Counted from the stretch's first letter, positions 1 to 10,465 are shown. The stretch: 64,000 nt of DNA from Typhlomys cinereus (GCA_023101885.1 JALPQD010000005.1:5115819-5179818), one strand, 5' to 3'. The notes: generated from the letters alone by a model not told the origin. Numbers and translations are program-made.

Positions 1-496
1 AATTAATTTAATTCAGTGCTCTGGCATCAATAAGTAATTGAATTATAAAGAATTCAGTGTAACAACTTAGGACATTTTGTTGCTGAGAGGTTCATTGGAG
101 ACTAGAACAATTCAGTGATTGACACAGGGATGCGGGAGGCTCACAGCTGGAATTCAGGGGAAGGAGAGGAAGGTCACTGGTACTGGGGAGGAGGACGGAG
201 CACTCTTCTCATTATTAGAGGAGATGCAGTTTTGGAAATCATCTCACAGACCAAAAAGCTACACAATGAGAGCTAGAGGAACAGCTTCACACGATGTGTT
301 TGCACGCTGCCTCAGCACCTTCAGAGCGGGCGTTTGCGTATTACTGACACTGGTGTTCAGATTGGACTCCACCCGCTTGCAAGATGGCTCGTGACCGCAG
401 CACTTGACCCTGTTGGTATGAGAACTTACTTAGCCTTGATCTTGGCTTCTAAAGGCTGGGATGGCCACTTTAGCCTTTCTTTCTTTTAGTTCTCTC

Positions 497-686
497 TTAA
501 ATATTTTCTTTATTGATGAGAGAAACGCAGAGAGAAAAAGTGCATTCACATCCCGGTGTGTGGGCCGAGGTCATCGAACAACTTTTGAAAGTTGCTTCTC
601 TCCTTCTATCATGTGGGCTTCTGGGGATTGAACTCGGGTCTTTGGGAACAGGCTCTTTGCCCACTGAACTGTTTCTTTAGCTCTGG
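497..686 (-). mobile_element. RSINE1/B4-type SINE, old copy
   Basis: In + orientation it shows the reverse complement of a B4/RSINE1 layout: an A/T tail and a GAGAGA region, then 'ttgcttctctccttctatcatgtggg', 'ggggattgaactcgggtct' and a degraded tRNA head ending 'ctgaactgtttctttagct'. It is diverged. Confidence 0.6.
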
Positions 687-839
687 TCGTTGTTGATGCT
701 GTTGTGCCTCCTTTTTGCTGCCTTCTTCTGTAACTCAGGCAGTTTTAGAGCAGCCATGCTGGGAAGGTCTGTGAAGGGCTTCGGAGGTCCTCTCTCAGGG
801 CTGGGATTACCCTGAAGGACCCCAAAGCCACCAACTTCC

Positions 840-1315
840 CTCAACCCTCCATTCATGAAATAATATGGAGATTAGCTCTCCATTGTAGAGAAGCCCTACC
901 ATGAAGTGGGCCCAAAATCAACTGGGCTGGACCCCAATATGAACAGACCAATGAGATGCAGAGGACCAAAAGCTCCAATCAGGTTTGCAGAAACTGGAGC
1001 TAACCAATGAGGAAAAGCCATCTTTCCTAGGTCTCTCTAAACCTATAAATAATCCTGGCCCTGGAAGCCATCTTTGGCTTCCTTGCCTCTCATGTCTGGA
1101 TTCCATGAGCTCCTACCTGAATTTCTCTCATGGATTCCATGCCTGGAGTCCATGAGTTCTCCAGGCTCTCTTGTCCCTCACGATTCACATTCGTGAGTTT
1201 CTTTCTCTCCTCTGATAACCTCTATCTTAATCCTCTATGCGTGTTCTGTTCCAATCTTCGGCTCCCGAACCCAAGAACCCGGACACACACAGACCCCAGA
1301 GGAGACCCTGCATCA
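840..1315 (+). mobile_element. ERV-type solo LTR, copy A
   Basis: This block shares long stretches with the reverse complement of 16985-17290, including 'atcaactgggctgg', 'atatgaacagaccaat' and 'gcagaaac-ggagctaacca'. That identifies one dispersed family in two orientations. Its layout is LTR-like: CCAAT boxes at about 950, 978 and 1004, a TATA box 'cctataaata' at 1042-1051, then a pyrimidine-rich R/U5-like part ('ctctcctctgataacctc'). No gag/pol/env-like coding sequence was seen beside it. The exact ends and target duplications were not resolved. Confidence 0.7.
1042..1051 (+). promoter_or_regulatory. TATA box of LTR copy A, with upstream CCAAT boxes
   Basis: 'cctataaata' lies about 35-90 bp downstream of three CCAAT pentamers. 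The arrangement is that of an RNA polymerase II LTR promoter. Whether it is still active cannot be told from sequence. Confidence 0.45.
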
Positions 1316-2084
1316 TAGGCACATTTTAAACATGGGCAAAAATTCAGCTAAAGCACAAAACAAGCATTTATGTGCATATCTGTGAACTGCCTGAGAGCAG
1401 GAGGAAGAAAACCCGTCCCATGAAGCAAGAGTAAGGTGTTGGGTTTTTTTGGTTTTCTGCAGAGAGGAAGATGTGTTAAAACCAGGATTGTGAGCTTTCT
1501 TTCCCGCATGTGTGACTTCTTCACGGGTCCTCAGGGATTCTCTGACATTATCTTTATGCTTTCGGGGCCACAGCCATTGGATTGTGTTAACTTAGATTCT
1601 GTGGTGTGCGGTAGCTATGGTGAGCCGTAGTATGGTAAGGGAAGGGAGGTGGCTCAGAGCGCAATAAGCCAGTGTCTGCTTGCATGTACGTGTTGCATGA
1701 CCACGATCTTGTGATGTGCAGACTGGAAACGTGTTGTCCAGTGTGGGGAAAGAAGAGCATCAGTGAGAAGCCTGAAGTATACAGGCTGGGGAAGGACAGT
1801 AACAGGCTGCACTTTTGCTTTGTTCAGAGCGCTGTCTCTGTTCAGAAGCCACAGGGTCTTGTACTAGAGCAAATAAAATGGCTTCCTGGGAGACCCCTCA
1901 GTGTGTCCTGCTTCTCGTAGGCATCCTGCAACAAGAGAGGAAAATATCCTTAAAATAGCATTAAAATGGAATCGGGAGCTGAGTTTGGCTCTTAGTTTGA
2001 GTTTCCGTTGCCCGGCATGTGGTAGGAAGGTGATTTCTTTCATGTGTGTGTGTAAGAAGTTTTCAGGTTATTGTTTGTCTTGAT

Positions 2085-2187
2085 CCAGAGTCTACCTGTG
2101 CAGCCCAGTCCAGCCACAAACCCCGGGTCTCCTGTCTCAGTCTCCCGAGCCCTGAGACTGTAACTGTGCGCCACCAGGCCTGACTAG
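2085..2187 (-). mobile_element. B1-like SINE (7SL-derived), old
   Basis: The reverse complement of a B1 core is visible: 'tcctgtctcagtctcccgag' followed by 'gtgcgccaccaggcctgac'. Diverged. Confidence 0.55.
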
Positions 2188-2299
2188 CAAAGGCAAAGTC
2201 TGAGTCCATTTCAATATGCGTTTTACTATGAAGTTGGTGAAGGGATTACTGCAAGGCAGGGACTTATAAGAAATAACTTGTGACTACGTATAGATTTTA

Positions 2300-2640
2300 G
2301 TTCCATTATTTGCTGCCCCAACAAAATATCTGACTTGAGCACCTTAGGGGAAGAAAGTGTATTCCAGCTGGAAGTTTCAACATCGTGGCCAGAGCTGGGA
2401 ACTGGTCCCTCACGTCCAATGCAAGAGCAGGAGGCAAGACCAAGTGTTCATGTTGCTTCTTGTTCGCTCAGTTACCTGCTCCATCTTACACTGTCATGGA
2501 CTGTCTGCCTCCGGAAGGGTCCTGTCCGCAATGGACTGAGTCTTCCTACATCAAGTATGCAGACAAGACAGTCCAGGATAGGCCGGGTCCCCTCTTAGCT
2601 GTGCATGATCTTCAGCCAGAGGGCACATGCCACCTCTTTT
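2300..2640. mobile_element. Possible URR1-like (hAT) non-autonomous element
   Basis: 'caacaaaatatctgacttgagcacctta' followed by a '...tgtattccagctggaagtttc' stretch resembles the start of the rodent URR1-type repeat seen more clearly at 25.8 and 37.4 kb. Similarity is by eye and weak. Confidence 0.35.
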
Positions 2641-3523
2641 GGTGCATGTATAGAGTAAATAAAAACAGCCTTTGAAATGTATGAAAATTTGACTTTGCCA
2701 GGGCAGACATAACTTCTTATTGAGAATGAGTTTGTGGGTTGACGAGGAGCCAGGAGGCGGGGCTGGAGATTGGCATTCTACATAGTTATTTTTTTATTAA
2801 TCATGCTGCTGCTAAGCTGCTAATGACCTTAAGTAACCTGGTGTACAGTAGCACTGTTTCCTTTTTTAAAATTATTACTAAAAACAAAAACAAATTACAT
2901 GTGCAGCGAATGAACTACATGAAAAATGCTGGGGCAAAACAGAGCTGGTTTAATTGCTTGTGGAAACTAAAGCAGATGAGAAATGAGAGGGTAAGGTGCA
3001 TACTTCTAGAGGTTTCGGAAGAAGAGTTTTTTAGAAAGATTGTGGGTTTTTTCCCCCACACCAGCAGAATGGGATGCGAGATTGGATTTTCCATGTTCTT
3101 GGTTTGCAGTGTGTGTGGTGGTGGGGAAGGGGACTGAGGGTCGTCTGGGAGAGCAATCATTTCCACCTCAAAGAATCCAAGCAGTTGTCCTGCGGAACAT
3201 ATAGCTTGTAGTGTCACAGTTCTCTAAGTTGAAAGTCAGGTTCCCCCAACCCCACTGCCATTATTTTATTTTGTTTTTAAAGGGGGAAAAAAACATTGTT
3301 TTGTAAGTGAGAGAAAAAAAAAAGCAGACACAAGAAGTTATATTGATGGGGACAAAATGTCAGATGGCAGGATTTGCTGTGGAAGAAAGATAAATTCTTG
3401 GAAGAGCGGGAAAGCAGAACTCTCGAAGGTAATAGAGCAAAGTCTAGATTGTGCAGTCGAGCAGTTTCTAGTGAACGGATTCTGGGCCGGGGACCCCTAG
3501 GGTAGCCTCACAACCAAGGAGAC

Positions 3524-3538
3524 AGTGCCCCCAAGTGG
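3524..3538 (-). promoter_or_regulatory. Candidate CTCF core motif
   Basis: The - strand reads CCACTTGGGGGCACT, one mismatch from the CTCF core CCASYAGRKGGCRSY. It lies in RWDD3 intron 1, about 3 kb upstream of exon 2. Motif match only. Confidence 0.4.
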
Positions 3539-3599
3539 ACGTAGGTAGTACTGCTCACTGCACTCTGCAGCTCGCAAGGGGTTCACTTTGGCTCTCTAT

Positions 3600-3880
3600 G
3601 CAGCGCTTCGTGATGAGTTAGTGCCTTCTCTTGTTGCTGTGACTGGTTCATGGCTTGAGGGACAGTCCACCGTGGTGGTGCAGACATGGCTGTGGAAGTG
3701 GCCGTCAAGCATGCTGCTTGCTGACCTCTGGGCGAATCAGGAAACAGAGATTAGACTCAGCCCCCACCTCCAGCAGCACCCAGCTGGAGACCACGGAGAC
3801 CAAGCACCACGCACAGGAGCCTCAGGAACGTTTTGCATCCAAAGCGTTACGTGTGGGATTGTGCAAGGTGCCACCTGTCC
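3600..3880. mobile_element. Possible URR1-like repeat fragment
   Basis: 'cttgttgctgtgact' and 'cttgagggacagtccacc' followed by 'catggctgtggaagtggc' resemble a common rodent non-autonomous hAT repeat. Long frames across it (for example 3588-4130) do not start at ATG and have no recognisable family. Confidence 0.35.
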
Positions 3881-4156
3881 ACAGCGGGTTTTGTTACAGC
3901 TGAGGAACCCTGAGCTGTGGAGACAAGTTTACCCCGAGGTAGACATCACATATATTTTCAGTATATTTTGCATATCAAAACGTCACATGAAATATCACAT
4001 AAGTGTATTCAATTTTTTTTATATTTCAGGTAAGATACATTTAGAAAAAAAATCTTCCAAACTTAGAGTTACAGCAATCCTGCTCAGCCTTTGTTCTGAA
4101 GACCGGTGTCATTTTTATTGTATTGGTTAGGAAACAAATCTGCTTTCCCACCTAGA

Positions 4157-4250
4157 AAAAACTCTCTAGCTTGCCAGACAGCTACGCAAAGGTCGTGACC
4201 CAGAGGAAAACTTCTGGCTTGCAAGGTTGTTATGCAAAGGTTCTTGCGCA
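4157..4250. repeat. Two-copy 48-bp imperfect tandem duplication
   Basis: 'aaaactctctagcttgcc...acgcaaaggtcgtg' is followed 48 bp later by 'aaaacttctggcttgcaa...atgcaaaggttctt'. The two units share their order and spacing of motifs (GCTTGC at 4169 and 4217; GCAAA at 4186 and 4234). Confidence 0.55.
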
Positions 4251-4289
4251 AAGCTCAAAATGTAGGTAGGTCTCAGACTAGGACTGTCT

Positions 4290-4294
<5 letters not shown>

Positions 4295-4337
<43 letters not shown>
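4295..4337. repeat. (AC)n microsatellite
   Basis: Pure AC dinucleotides, about 21 units. Confidence 0.95.
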
Positions 4338-4339
<2 letters not shown>

Positions 4340-4735
4340 CGATGACTTTGCAAATGACATGTACTTGTGTTTATAAGGAAGAACTTTGTAGAAGAGAAGT
4401 TCAGAAGGTCGTTTTGACTGTGCGCAAGCCTCATGCCTCGTTCTGAACCTGGGCGGATTCTTCCTGTCACTGTCTGTGTTATGCATTGTTTTCTGCAAGA
4501 GAGCAGTGTGGCCCAGGGCTCAGCACATGCTCCGTAAATGCTGAATGAACGAATAGCTGCCTTAAAGTCTCCTTGAGAGAGAGAATACAGACGCCCTAGA
4601 TGATTGCTGGAAGAGTCTTCAGCCCAGCGGCCCCCTGCAGGGCTGTAATGTCCATGTCATACAGCAGTCTGTTGCTTTCACTGACATACAGGCAGCCTAC
4701 TTTAACAATAAACTGTCTGCAAAACAATCAACTCG

Positions 4736-4827
4736 GGGCAGGAGAGATGGCTCTGGAGTTAAAACCTTTATCTCACAAGCAAAAGGACCCGAGTTCAAAT
4801 CCCCAGATCCCATATGAAAATTTGCTA
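4736..4827 (+). mobile_element. Truncated tRNA-head SINE (B2-superfamily, DIP-like)
   Basis: 'gcaggagagatggctctggagtt' and 'gacccgagttcaaatcc' are the A-box/B-box half of the SINE family. The body is absent, and another copy of the family begins directly after it. Confidence 0.6.
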
Positions 4828-5064
4828 GGGGCTGGAAAGATGGCTCCGAGGTTGAGACTCTGCCTCACATGTTCGAATCTCAGGTCCCACATAAAAATGC
4901 CAGAGGATGGAAACAGTGATGCCCTGCTCTTCGGGCCCTGCTGGGCGGAGCACGGGAAATCCCAGAGTGAGGCAAAAAAAAGTAGGTAGAAGCAATCCAG
5001 GATGATTCCCAGAGTCACCCGTGATCCTCCACACACAGTGCTTTCTGATACATTCACACACATG

Positions 5065-5095
<31 letters not shown>

Positions 5096-5187
5096 ACGCA
5101 CGCACACGCACACGCACGCACACACACGCACGCACGCACGCACACACACACACGCACGCACGCACACACACACACACACACACAAGC
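4828..5187 (+). mobile_element. DIP-like SINE with CA-rich tail
   Basis: The head is 'ggggctggaaagatggctcc'. The body has 'ggcggagcacgggaaatccc', 'gtagaagcaatccaggatga' and 'cacccgtgatcctccac'. The tail expands into (CA)n/(CGCA)n at 5049-5184 and ends caataaaaaag. The order matches the other family copies in this window. Confidence 0.8.
5049..5184. repeat. (CA)n/(CGCA)n compound microsatellite
   Basis: Alternating CACA and CGCA blocks lie in the tail of the SINE at 4828. The repeat produces artificial His/Thr/Arg or Val/Cys open frames on both strands. Confidence 0.9.
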
Positions 5188-6591
5188 AATAAAAAAGACT
5201 TTGGGCAGATTAAGTGGTGCCCTACAATTCTGACTCTGGAAAATGGAGCTGGGCAAATTCCAGAACAAAGCAATAAGATGACAGAGATAACAGGATGATT
5301 CCTGCTTCACCCTTGGTCCTGCGCAGGCGCACGCTCTCAAGTGCCTTCTTGTGTACAGATCCTCAACCCTCACAGAAAAAAAAGATCAGCTCAGTGGAAG
5401 AAAGACTTGACAAATGTGAAGGAATTTTAGACGACTATACATAGTTATGGTTAGAAAAGTTTTTTATATATGTAGTATACACTTCACATACATAAAATAT
5501 TCTTAGAGGTATAGTCTTTGGACTGTGTTTCTTGCTGATGTCCTAAAATAGTAGTTGTTCCTTGCAGCAGTACTGACACCTATTAAAGAAATGCCTGGTA
5601 ACAGATGTGCTCCGTCCTGTGTGGATCGGTGTGTAGCACTGGCTGTTATGCGCTCGGGGTCAGATGCTGGGAAGCAATGCTAATGTCCTGCTAGGCTCCT
5701 CGGACGTGTCGTACCTTCGGGTTCCAGCTGTTGAGGCTGTTAAGCAGCAACCCAGGCTTGCAGATGAGAAGCCTCTGACTGATTCCCTGGCAACAGGAAT
5801 AAGCGAGGGCGCGTGGAAGGCAGCAGGTAGCGGCGAGCTGAGACTTCGTTGCACCCTGTCCGTCCTCTGCCCTTCTGATCCGCGGGCTCCGGCCCCCTGT
5901 AAAGTGAATCAGCCTGACATTTTATCAGCTTTTTGAGAAGTGGGGTGAAGCCATGTGGAACACATCAGAGGGGTGAAGCCGAGCAAATCTGAAAGAACCG
6001 AATATTTCATGTCTTTCCTGGGTGTGCTCCCCTCTCCCCTTTCAGGGAGCCCAGGGCTGGGGGCGGGGGGGGGGGTGTCCATTCGTCTTTAGTTCCCTTC
6101 GCTCTCTGCTCTCCTCAGGTGCGCTGAGGAAGTCAACCCTGTACGCCTCACACACAGTCATGTTTGCACACCCTGGGCCCCCAGGGCTCAAGGGGACTTC
6201 ACAGCGACATCAGAGCATCGTTGGTAACGGATGCCTGTTTTCCGTTGCACAATTCCTTTGAGCATTCTGAGTTCATCAGCAGTTCTCGTCATTATCTCTG
6301 AAGTAGGGCTAGAAAACATTGCATGATGGAAAACCATTTTGGAAATTTAATTTCCAAATGTAATTTCCAAAGAAGCTTGGGTATAGTTTACTAGTCCATG
6401 AGCATACATGTTTATGGCTGGAGGAAATAATGTCTAAGTCATAGCTGTCTTTGTATCACATGTCTCTTCCAAAAGCAACTGAGTTTTCTTACGAGAAATA
6501 ACTAGACATTTGATAGGGAAATCTTAAGCTACTAGTATTCCACTGAGGTTGGCTTCCAGGAAACTACTGATTATTTTTGGGTGTCTTGCAG

Positions 6592-7079
6592 AGATCGACG
6601 GGGCTGTGTTCAGAATTCACACGCAAGGCGAGGGACTCCAGGGCGAGGCCGTGCCCCTGGAGTTGGTGTTCCACTTGCCCCCCGGTTACCCGTTGTGCCT
6701 ACCTAGTGTCTCCGTTAGCTCCGAGCATCTGACCAGAGCCCAGTGTGGGACCGTGAAAGAGAAGCTATTGGAACAAGCGGAGACCCTTTTGGCAGAGCCC
6801 ATGGTCCACGAGCTGATTCTGTGGCTCCAGCAGAACCTCAGGCAGGTCCTCCTCCAACCGGAATCTGAATGTGGCGGTGAGAAGTGCCCGTCGCCCCAAA
6901 CCGCGGCTGCGGATGAGGGACCGTGGCTCGCGCTTTTGCACTTGGACCACATGAGAGCAAGGGCCAGATACGTCAAGACCGTGGAGAAGTGGGCGTCAGA
7001 TCTAAGGCTGACGGGAAGACTGATGTTCATGGGGAAAACAATCCTGATTTTACTACAGGGAGACAGAGACCGCATCAAG
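6592..7079 (+). CDS. RWDD3: RWDD3 coding exon 2
   Basis: This 488-bp exon follows a pyrimidine-containing acceptor ending cttgcag (AG at 6590-6591) and ends AAG|gt (donor at 7080). It is entered in phase 1: the first codon is completed by a G from exon 1, giving Glu. It leaves in phase 0. It encodes most of the RWD fold, including YPLCLP, plus the linker and the start of the C-terminal domain ([12 protein letters not shown] and following). It is clearly more GC-rich than the flanking intron. Confidence 0.93.
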
Positions 7080-9146
7080 GTGCAGGACCCTTGACGGGCT
7101 GTGGATTGCTGCTTTTCCTGCTTAAAATGGTGTATGTTAAGGTGCTCCCTGGCACTGGGGTAGAGTCATCACTGCGATGCTCCCCTTTCCCTGGTACTGT
7201 GTTAATGGCGCCTCATTTTTGAAGGGGTCCCCTCATTGCATTTGTAAGCGTGCAGAGCTCAAGAGTAAGTATAAGACCATCTTTAAAAACCTGCCTGGGT
7301 GACAGTGACAGGCAGGAAGAAAGCTGTGTGACGCGTGTGTTTTGTTTTTGTCATTAGCGATGAACCCCGGTTGCAGGAGCGTGCACTGAAAGTTGGCGCG
7401 TATTATTTTTTCCTCAGCTGGGCACAGCAAGGTGTATACGTGTGAGCAGTCTGCAGAGTTTGTACCGTGTGGCAGTTAAAAATACGTTCTGACACTTTAA
7501 TTCTGTACCTGTAATTCCCCGAAAGAGAGGCTTGTCCCTTAGAGCGAGAGGCAGCGCTGGTGGCAGCAGGCTGCGGGGCTGTCAGCGCGTCAGCAGTGTC
7601 ACCTTCCGCCTGGCTTCTTTCCACCTGACTTATCTCAGCAGCCGCTTTCAGAACCATCATCTTCAGCCCTCCGAGCCTCGTTCCCAAGCCCTCTCGCCTG
7701 CTCCGCGAGGGACCAGACAAGGCAAACTGCTTATTATGGTTTAGATCTTCAGAGAGCTACACATCATTTAATCAGCTTTACATTTGCAGGAAGGATGGGT
7801 CAGGAATAATTACAGTAGAAGTAGAAACAGAGTCCAACAATCTGAAGAAGTTTCAGAATAATGGCCCAGTTTTTTTTTTTTTTCCCCACCCAAAGGTAGG
7901 CTCCTGCCACACAACTCCTTGGATACAACCTCTCCTCCTCCTGCTTAAGCAGATTCACCTGAGCTATAGTGGACAGCCAAAACAACAAAGCTGATTTAAT
8001 CCACATCCTTCCAAGGCTGACCAAGAAACCATAGGATTTAAGGCAGTTGACAGCACACCTCTGAACTTTAATCCTCTGGGGCAATATACTAGTTAACAAA
8101 TAGATCCCAGTTTCCTTGCTGATGTTTGCCCAAAGCTCAGGGTTTTCTTTTGGCTCGAGCACACCAGGATAAATGCAGTGTTTGCAGATGTTGCTATTTA
8201 GATTGAATCATCAGTTCATTTGCTTGTATTTATTCCTATGGCTAGAACTCTGCTCAGTCGGAGAAATGATGGTTTTGTGCTTATGATTTATTTTGAAACA
8301 GCTGTCTCTAAAATGTCAGGGCTCTGTGACTTTCTCTGTGAAACTTTTACAAGGTGGTTTTAGGATGGAGAAAGTGCAGATGCACTTACAGATGCCACCA
8401 GGCTGGCATGGGCAGTAGGTGTCCCTGGTGACCCCCTCCCGGGCTGGCTTAGCATAGTAAGTGGCATCACTGTGGAGGTTGTCTTGCCCTGAACTGGGCG
8501 TTGCTGTGTGCTTTGCACGTTTACTTCCTGTGACCTGTCATGGCGTCCCCAGAAAGTTCACTGAGGTGCACCTGAAATAACTCAGGTGTAGTGACCGCCT
8601 AGTCCAGAATCAGAGCTGAGCCATTTGGGTTTCTCACTCTTCTCTCATACTTCACCAGAATGCTCTCCTGCCTTCTCTTTAAAACCACCCAGCAACTCTC
8701 TGCTTGCTTTGGGGGGTGGGGGTTTGCTTTAAGTCCAAGACAAGCTTCTGAGTTCAAGACTCCTTTAAAACTAGGACTCTCAATAAGCTATGGATTTAAT
8801 CGGCTGATTTATCATTTAGGAGTACCTGATTCTTCAAAAAACCTCCAAAGTCGATGTGGACTCAAGTGGAAGGAAATGCAAAGAGAAAATGATGAGTGTA
8901 CTATGGGAAAGCAGAGCGCAGACGGAACACACAAGGTATAATTTAGTGCCGCAGATGGAAGCGGCGCGGTAATTACTCTGACAAATCTCAGCATATTCAT
9001 GAGCTGCTCCCGTTTAATGCAGGTTCCTGGCGTTTGAAGTCAAAGAGTATTCAACGCTGGATGACTTACAAAAGGAATTTGAAACTGCAGGACTGAAGAA
9101 GTTGTTCTCAGAGTCCGTCCTCGGTCTGGTGAACCGGAGTGAATGA
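6592..9146 (+). CDS. RWDD3: RWDD3 (RSUME), 3' coding part: join(6592..7079, 8820..8935, 9023..9146)
   Basis: RWD-domain protein that binds the SUMO E2 enzyme UBE2I and promotes sumoylation of targets such as IkB and HIF1A; this role is known from the mammalian family. The three segments join in frame (phase 1, then 0, then 2) and encode about 242 residues, which would be roughly residues 29-270 if the missing first exon has the usual 28 codons. Seen directly: the RWD hallmark YPxxxP as YPLCLP (6687-6704, about residue 61); 'LLHLDHMRA' and '[18 protein letters not shown]', typical of the RWDD3 C-terminal half; and a last exon containing '[12 protein letters not shown]'. Every junction has GT and AG. 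The reading ends in NRSE then TGA, about three residues longer than the human protein (about 267 aa, from memory). No frameshift or internal stop is present, so the gene looks intact. Exon 1 is not in the window. Identification is by recalled similarity, with high confidence. Confidence 0.93.
7080..8819 (+). other. RWDD3: RWDD3 intron 2
   Basis: Donor gtgcag at 7080, acceptor tttag at 8819. No repeat could be confidently recognised by eye apart from short homopolymers (T run near 7870). Open frames on the - strand at 7800-8162 have no recognisable family and are treated as chance. An in-frame TGA 13 bases into the intron (7092-7094) would end a retained-intron product. Confidence 0.7.
8820..8935 (+). 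CDS. RWDD3: RWDD3 coding exon 3
   Basis: This 116-bp exon begins GAGTACCTG after acceptor atcatttag and ends ACAAG|gtata. It encodes 38 codons starting [17 protein letters not shown], plus two bases of the next codon. That matches the RWDD3 segment following the GDR-x-x-K motif of exon 2. The two leftover bases AG combine with the first G of the next exon to give Arg. Confidence 0.92.
9023..9146 (+). CDS. RWDD3: RWDD3 last coding exon (exon 4) with stop
   Basis: The exon begins after acceptor tttaatgcag (AG at 9021-9022). It reads [17 protein letters not shown], continues [15 protein letters not shown], and ends VLGLVNRSE and TGA (9144-9146). The preceding intron is only 87 bp (8936-9022). 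The final residues N-R-S-E extend slightly beyond the human end as I recall it, which is probably a small stop-codon shift. Confidence 0.92.
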
Positions 9147-9400
9147 CAGATTCTTTGGGAAAAAGAGCAGTGGGGTTTGTTGTGCACAGGATTTGGGGGA
9201 TGCCTAATTGAATAGTCAGGAGAGAATGACTTTTCTCAGAAGTGAAAATCACTTTCGTTTCAGGAACAAAAGCGAGTTCTGTTTTATGGAATATTAAACA
9301 TGAAAAGACCCTATATCTTCTCATGTTTGCCAGAAAAGTCTAGTTCAGTAGATGGAATATTATTTGGAGGCTAAATAAAAAAAAGATGATGGTGAATGAG
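9147..9400 (+). other. RWDD3: RWDD3 3' UTR and probable poly(A) signal
   Basis: Non-coding sequence follows the TGA. The first canonical AATAAA is at 9374-9379 and is followed within 30 bases by a GT/T-rich stretch (gatggtgaatgagctgttgttttt), as expected for cleavage. Further AATAAA hexamers at about 9825 and 9908 could serve as distal alternatives. The end point is inferred. Confidence 0.55.
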
Positions 9401-10118
9401 CTGTTGTTTTTATATAGACAATTTGTTTGGAAGCATGCAATTTTCAGGCTAATTTTCTTGTAATTAAATGATTTCTTAAAGTGATTTGTTTTCATGTTTA
9501 CTTTTTTCCTGTTTACACTTGTGGTAGTTAATCATGATTCTTTCCCATTCGGCTTATTATGTGTGATGTCTTAAGTTGAATGTTAAGAAAAATATAACAC
9601 TAATTTCTTTATGCAATTGCATAAATCACTGGATTAAATACAAATCAAGAAGTGCTATAGAACCTGATTTACAATTGCTTTCTTCGGGTTTCCATAATAA
9701 CGTGGTAACCCTAGCTACAGAGCTAAATAATGTCAATTAAAATATTCTTATTCAAAATATTTAACTTCTGGCTATATAAAGAGAGATGTGTTCCACAAAG
9801 CAAATTAGACTTACTGGGTAGAAAAATAAACATATAATTTTATTGTGAAATCTTTCAAATCATGATAAAATATATGTATTATGACCTATGGAGAGAGAAA
9901 ATCTCAAAATAAAAGTTTGTATTAAGTTCTGTAGCAAAAAGTAAGAGGCCCTTTGTGTTTTGAGAACAAGAATGTTTGTTCATGAAGCCCCCTGAGCTTG
10001 CAGGGCATTTATGGAAGACAGGCCAGGAGACTCCTTTCAGCTCAGCCTGCGAAGGCGTGAGGGCACAGCTGGGGGGGGGGCGAGGGAGATTCCTGGCACG
10101 TGGAATGTGTTTGTCTAA
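9400..10118. other. AT-rich intergenic sequence just 3' of RWDD3
   Basis: No repeat or gene recognised. Several AATAAA hexamers are present, which could be distal poly(A) signals. Confidence 0.4.
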
Positions 10119-10465
10119 TATCCGTATGTGTGTTGTGTGTATGTGATGTACGTGTGTGTGTGTATTGTGTATATGTGCATGTGTGTGTGTTGTGTGTATG
10201 TGCATGTGTGTGTTGTATGTATATACATGGGTGTGTTTTGTATATGTGCGTGTGTGTGTTGTGTGTATGTGATGGACATGTGTGTATTGTGTATATGTGC
10301 ATGTGTGTGTGTTGTGTGTATGTGCGTGTGTGTTGTGTGTATGTGCATGAGTATGTTGTGTGTATGTGCGTGTGTGTTGTGTGTATGTGCATGAGTATGT
10401 TGTGTGTATGTGCGTGTGTGTTGTGTGTATGTGGGTGTGTGTGTTGTATGTGTGTGTGTGTGTCA
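10119..10465. repeat. (GT)n-derived minisatellite
   Basis: Repeats of TGTGTGT and ATGTGCGTG/ATGTGCATG form a higher-order unit of about 22 bp. Near the 3' end this becomes a unit of about 44 bp containing 'atgtgcatgagtatg', seen at least twice. The Cys/Val and His/Thr frames through it are artefacts of the repeat. Confidence 0.9.

Larger units (their letters stand above)
1..6591 (+). other. RWDD3: RWDD3 intron 1 (3' part), no coding exon seen
   Basis: No sequence encoding the expected RWDD3 N-terminus and no CpG-island promoter is visible here, so exon 1 should lie upstream of the window. Contents are listed separately (LTR, SINE fragments, CA repeats). Unassigned unique-looking sequence covers about 1-490, 1320-2080, 2700-3500 and 5300-6590. 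A locally CpG-enriched patch around 5690-5900 has no recognisable gene. Confidence 0.6.

Noticed and set aside
3588..4130. 180-codon + strand open frame
   Set aside because: Starts at TTG and runs across a probable hAT-like repeat into AT-rich sequence; no family similarity.
4295..4337. CRISPR-like or clustered repeat arrays
   Set aside because: All repeat arrays here are simple or tandem satellites without unique spacers; the genome is clearly mammalian.
4773..5373. Cys/Val- and His/Thr-rich frames
   Set aside because: SINE tail with CA/CGCA expansion.
5640..5930. Possible RWDD3 exon 1 / promoter at a mildly CpG-rich spot
   Set aside because: No frame there encodes the expected RWDD3 N-terminus, and no donor follows in the needed phase.
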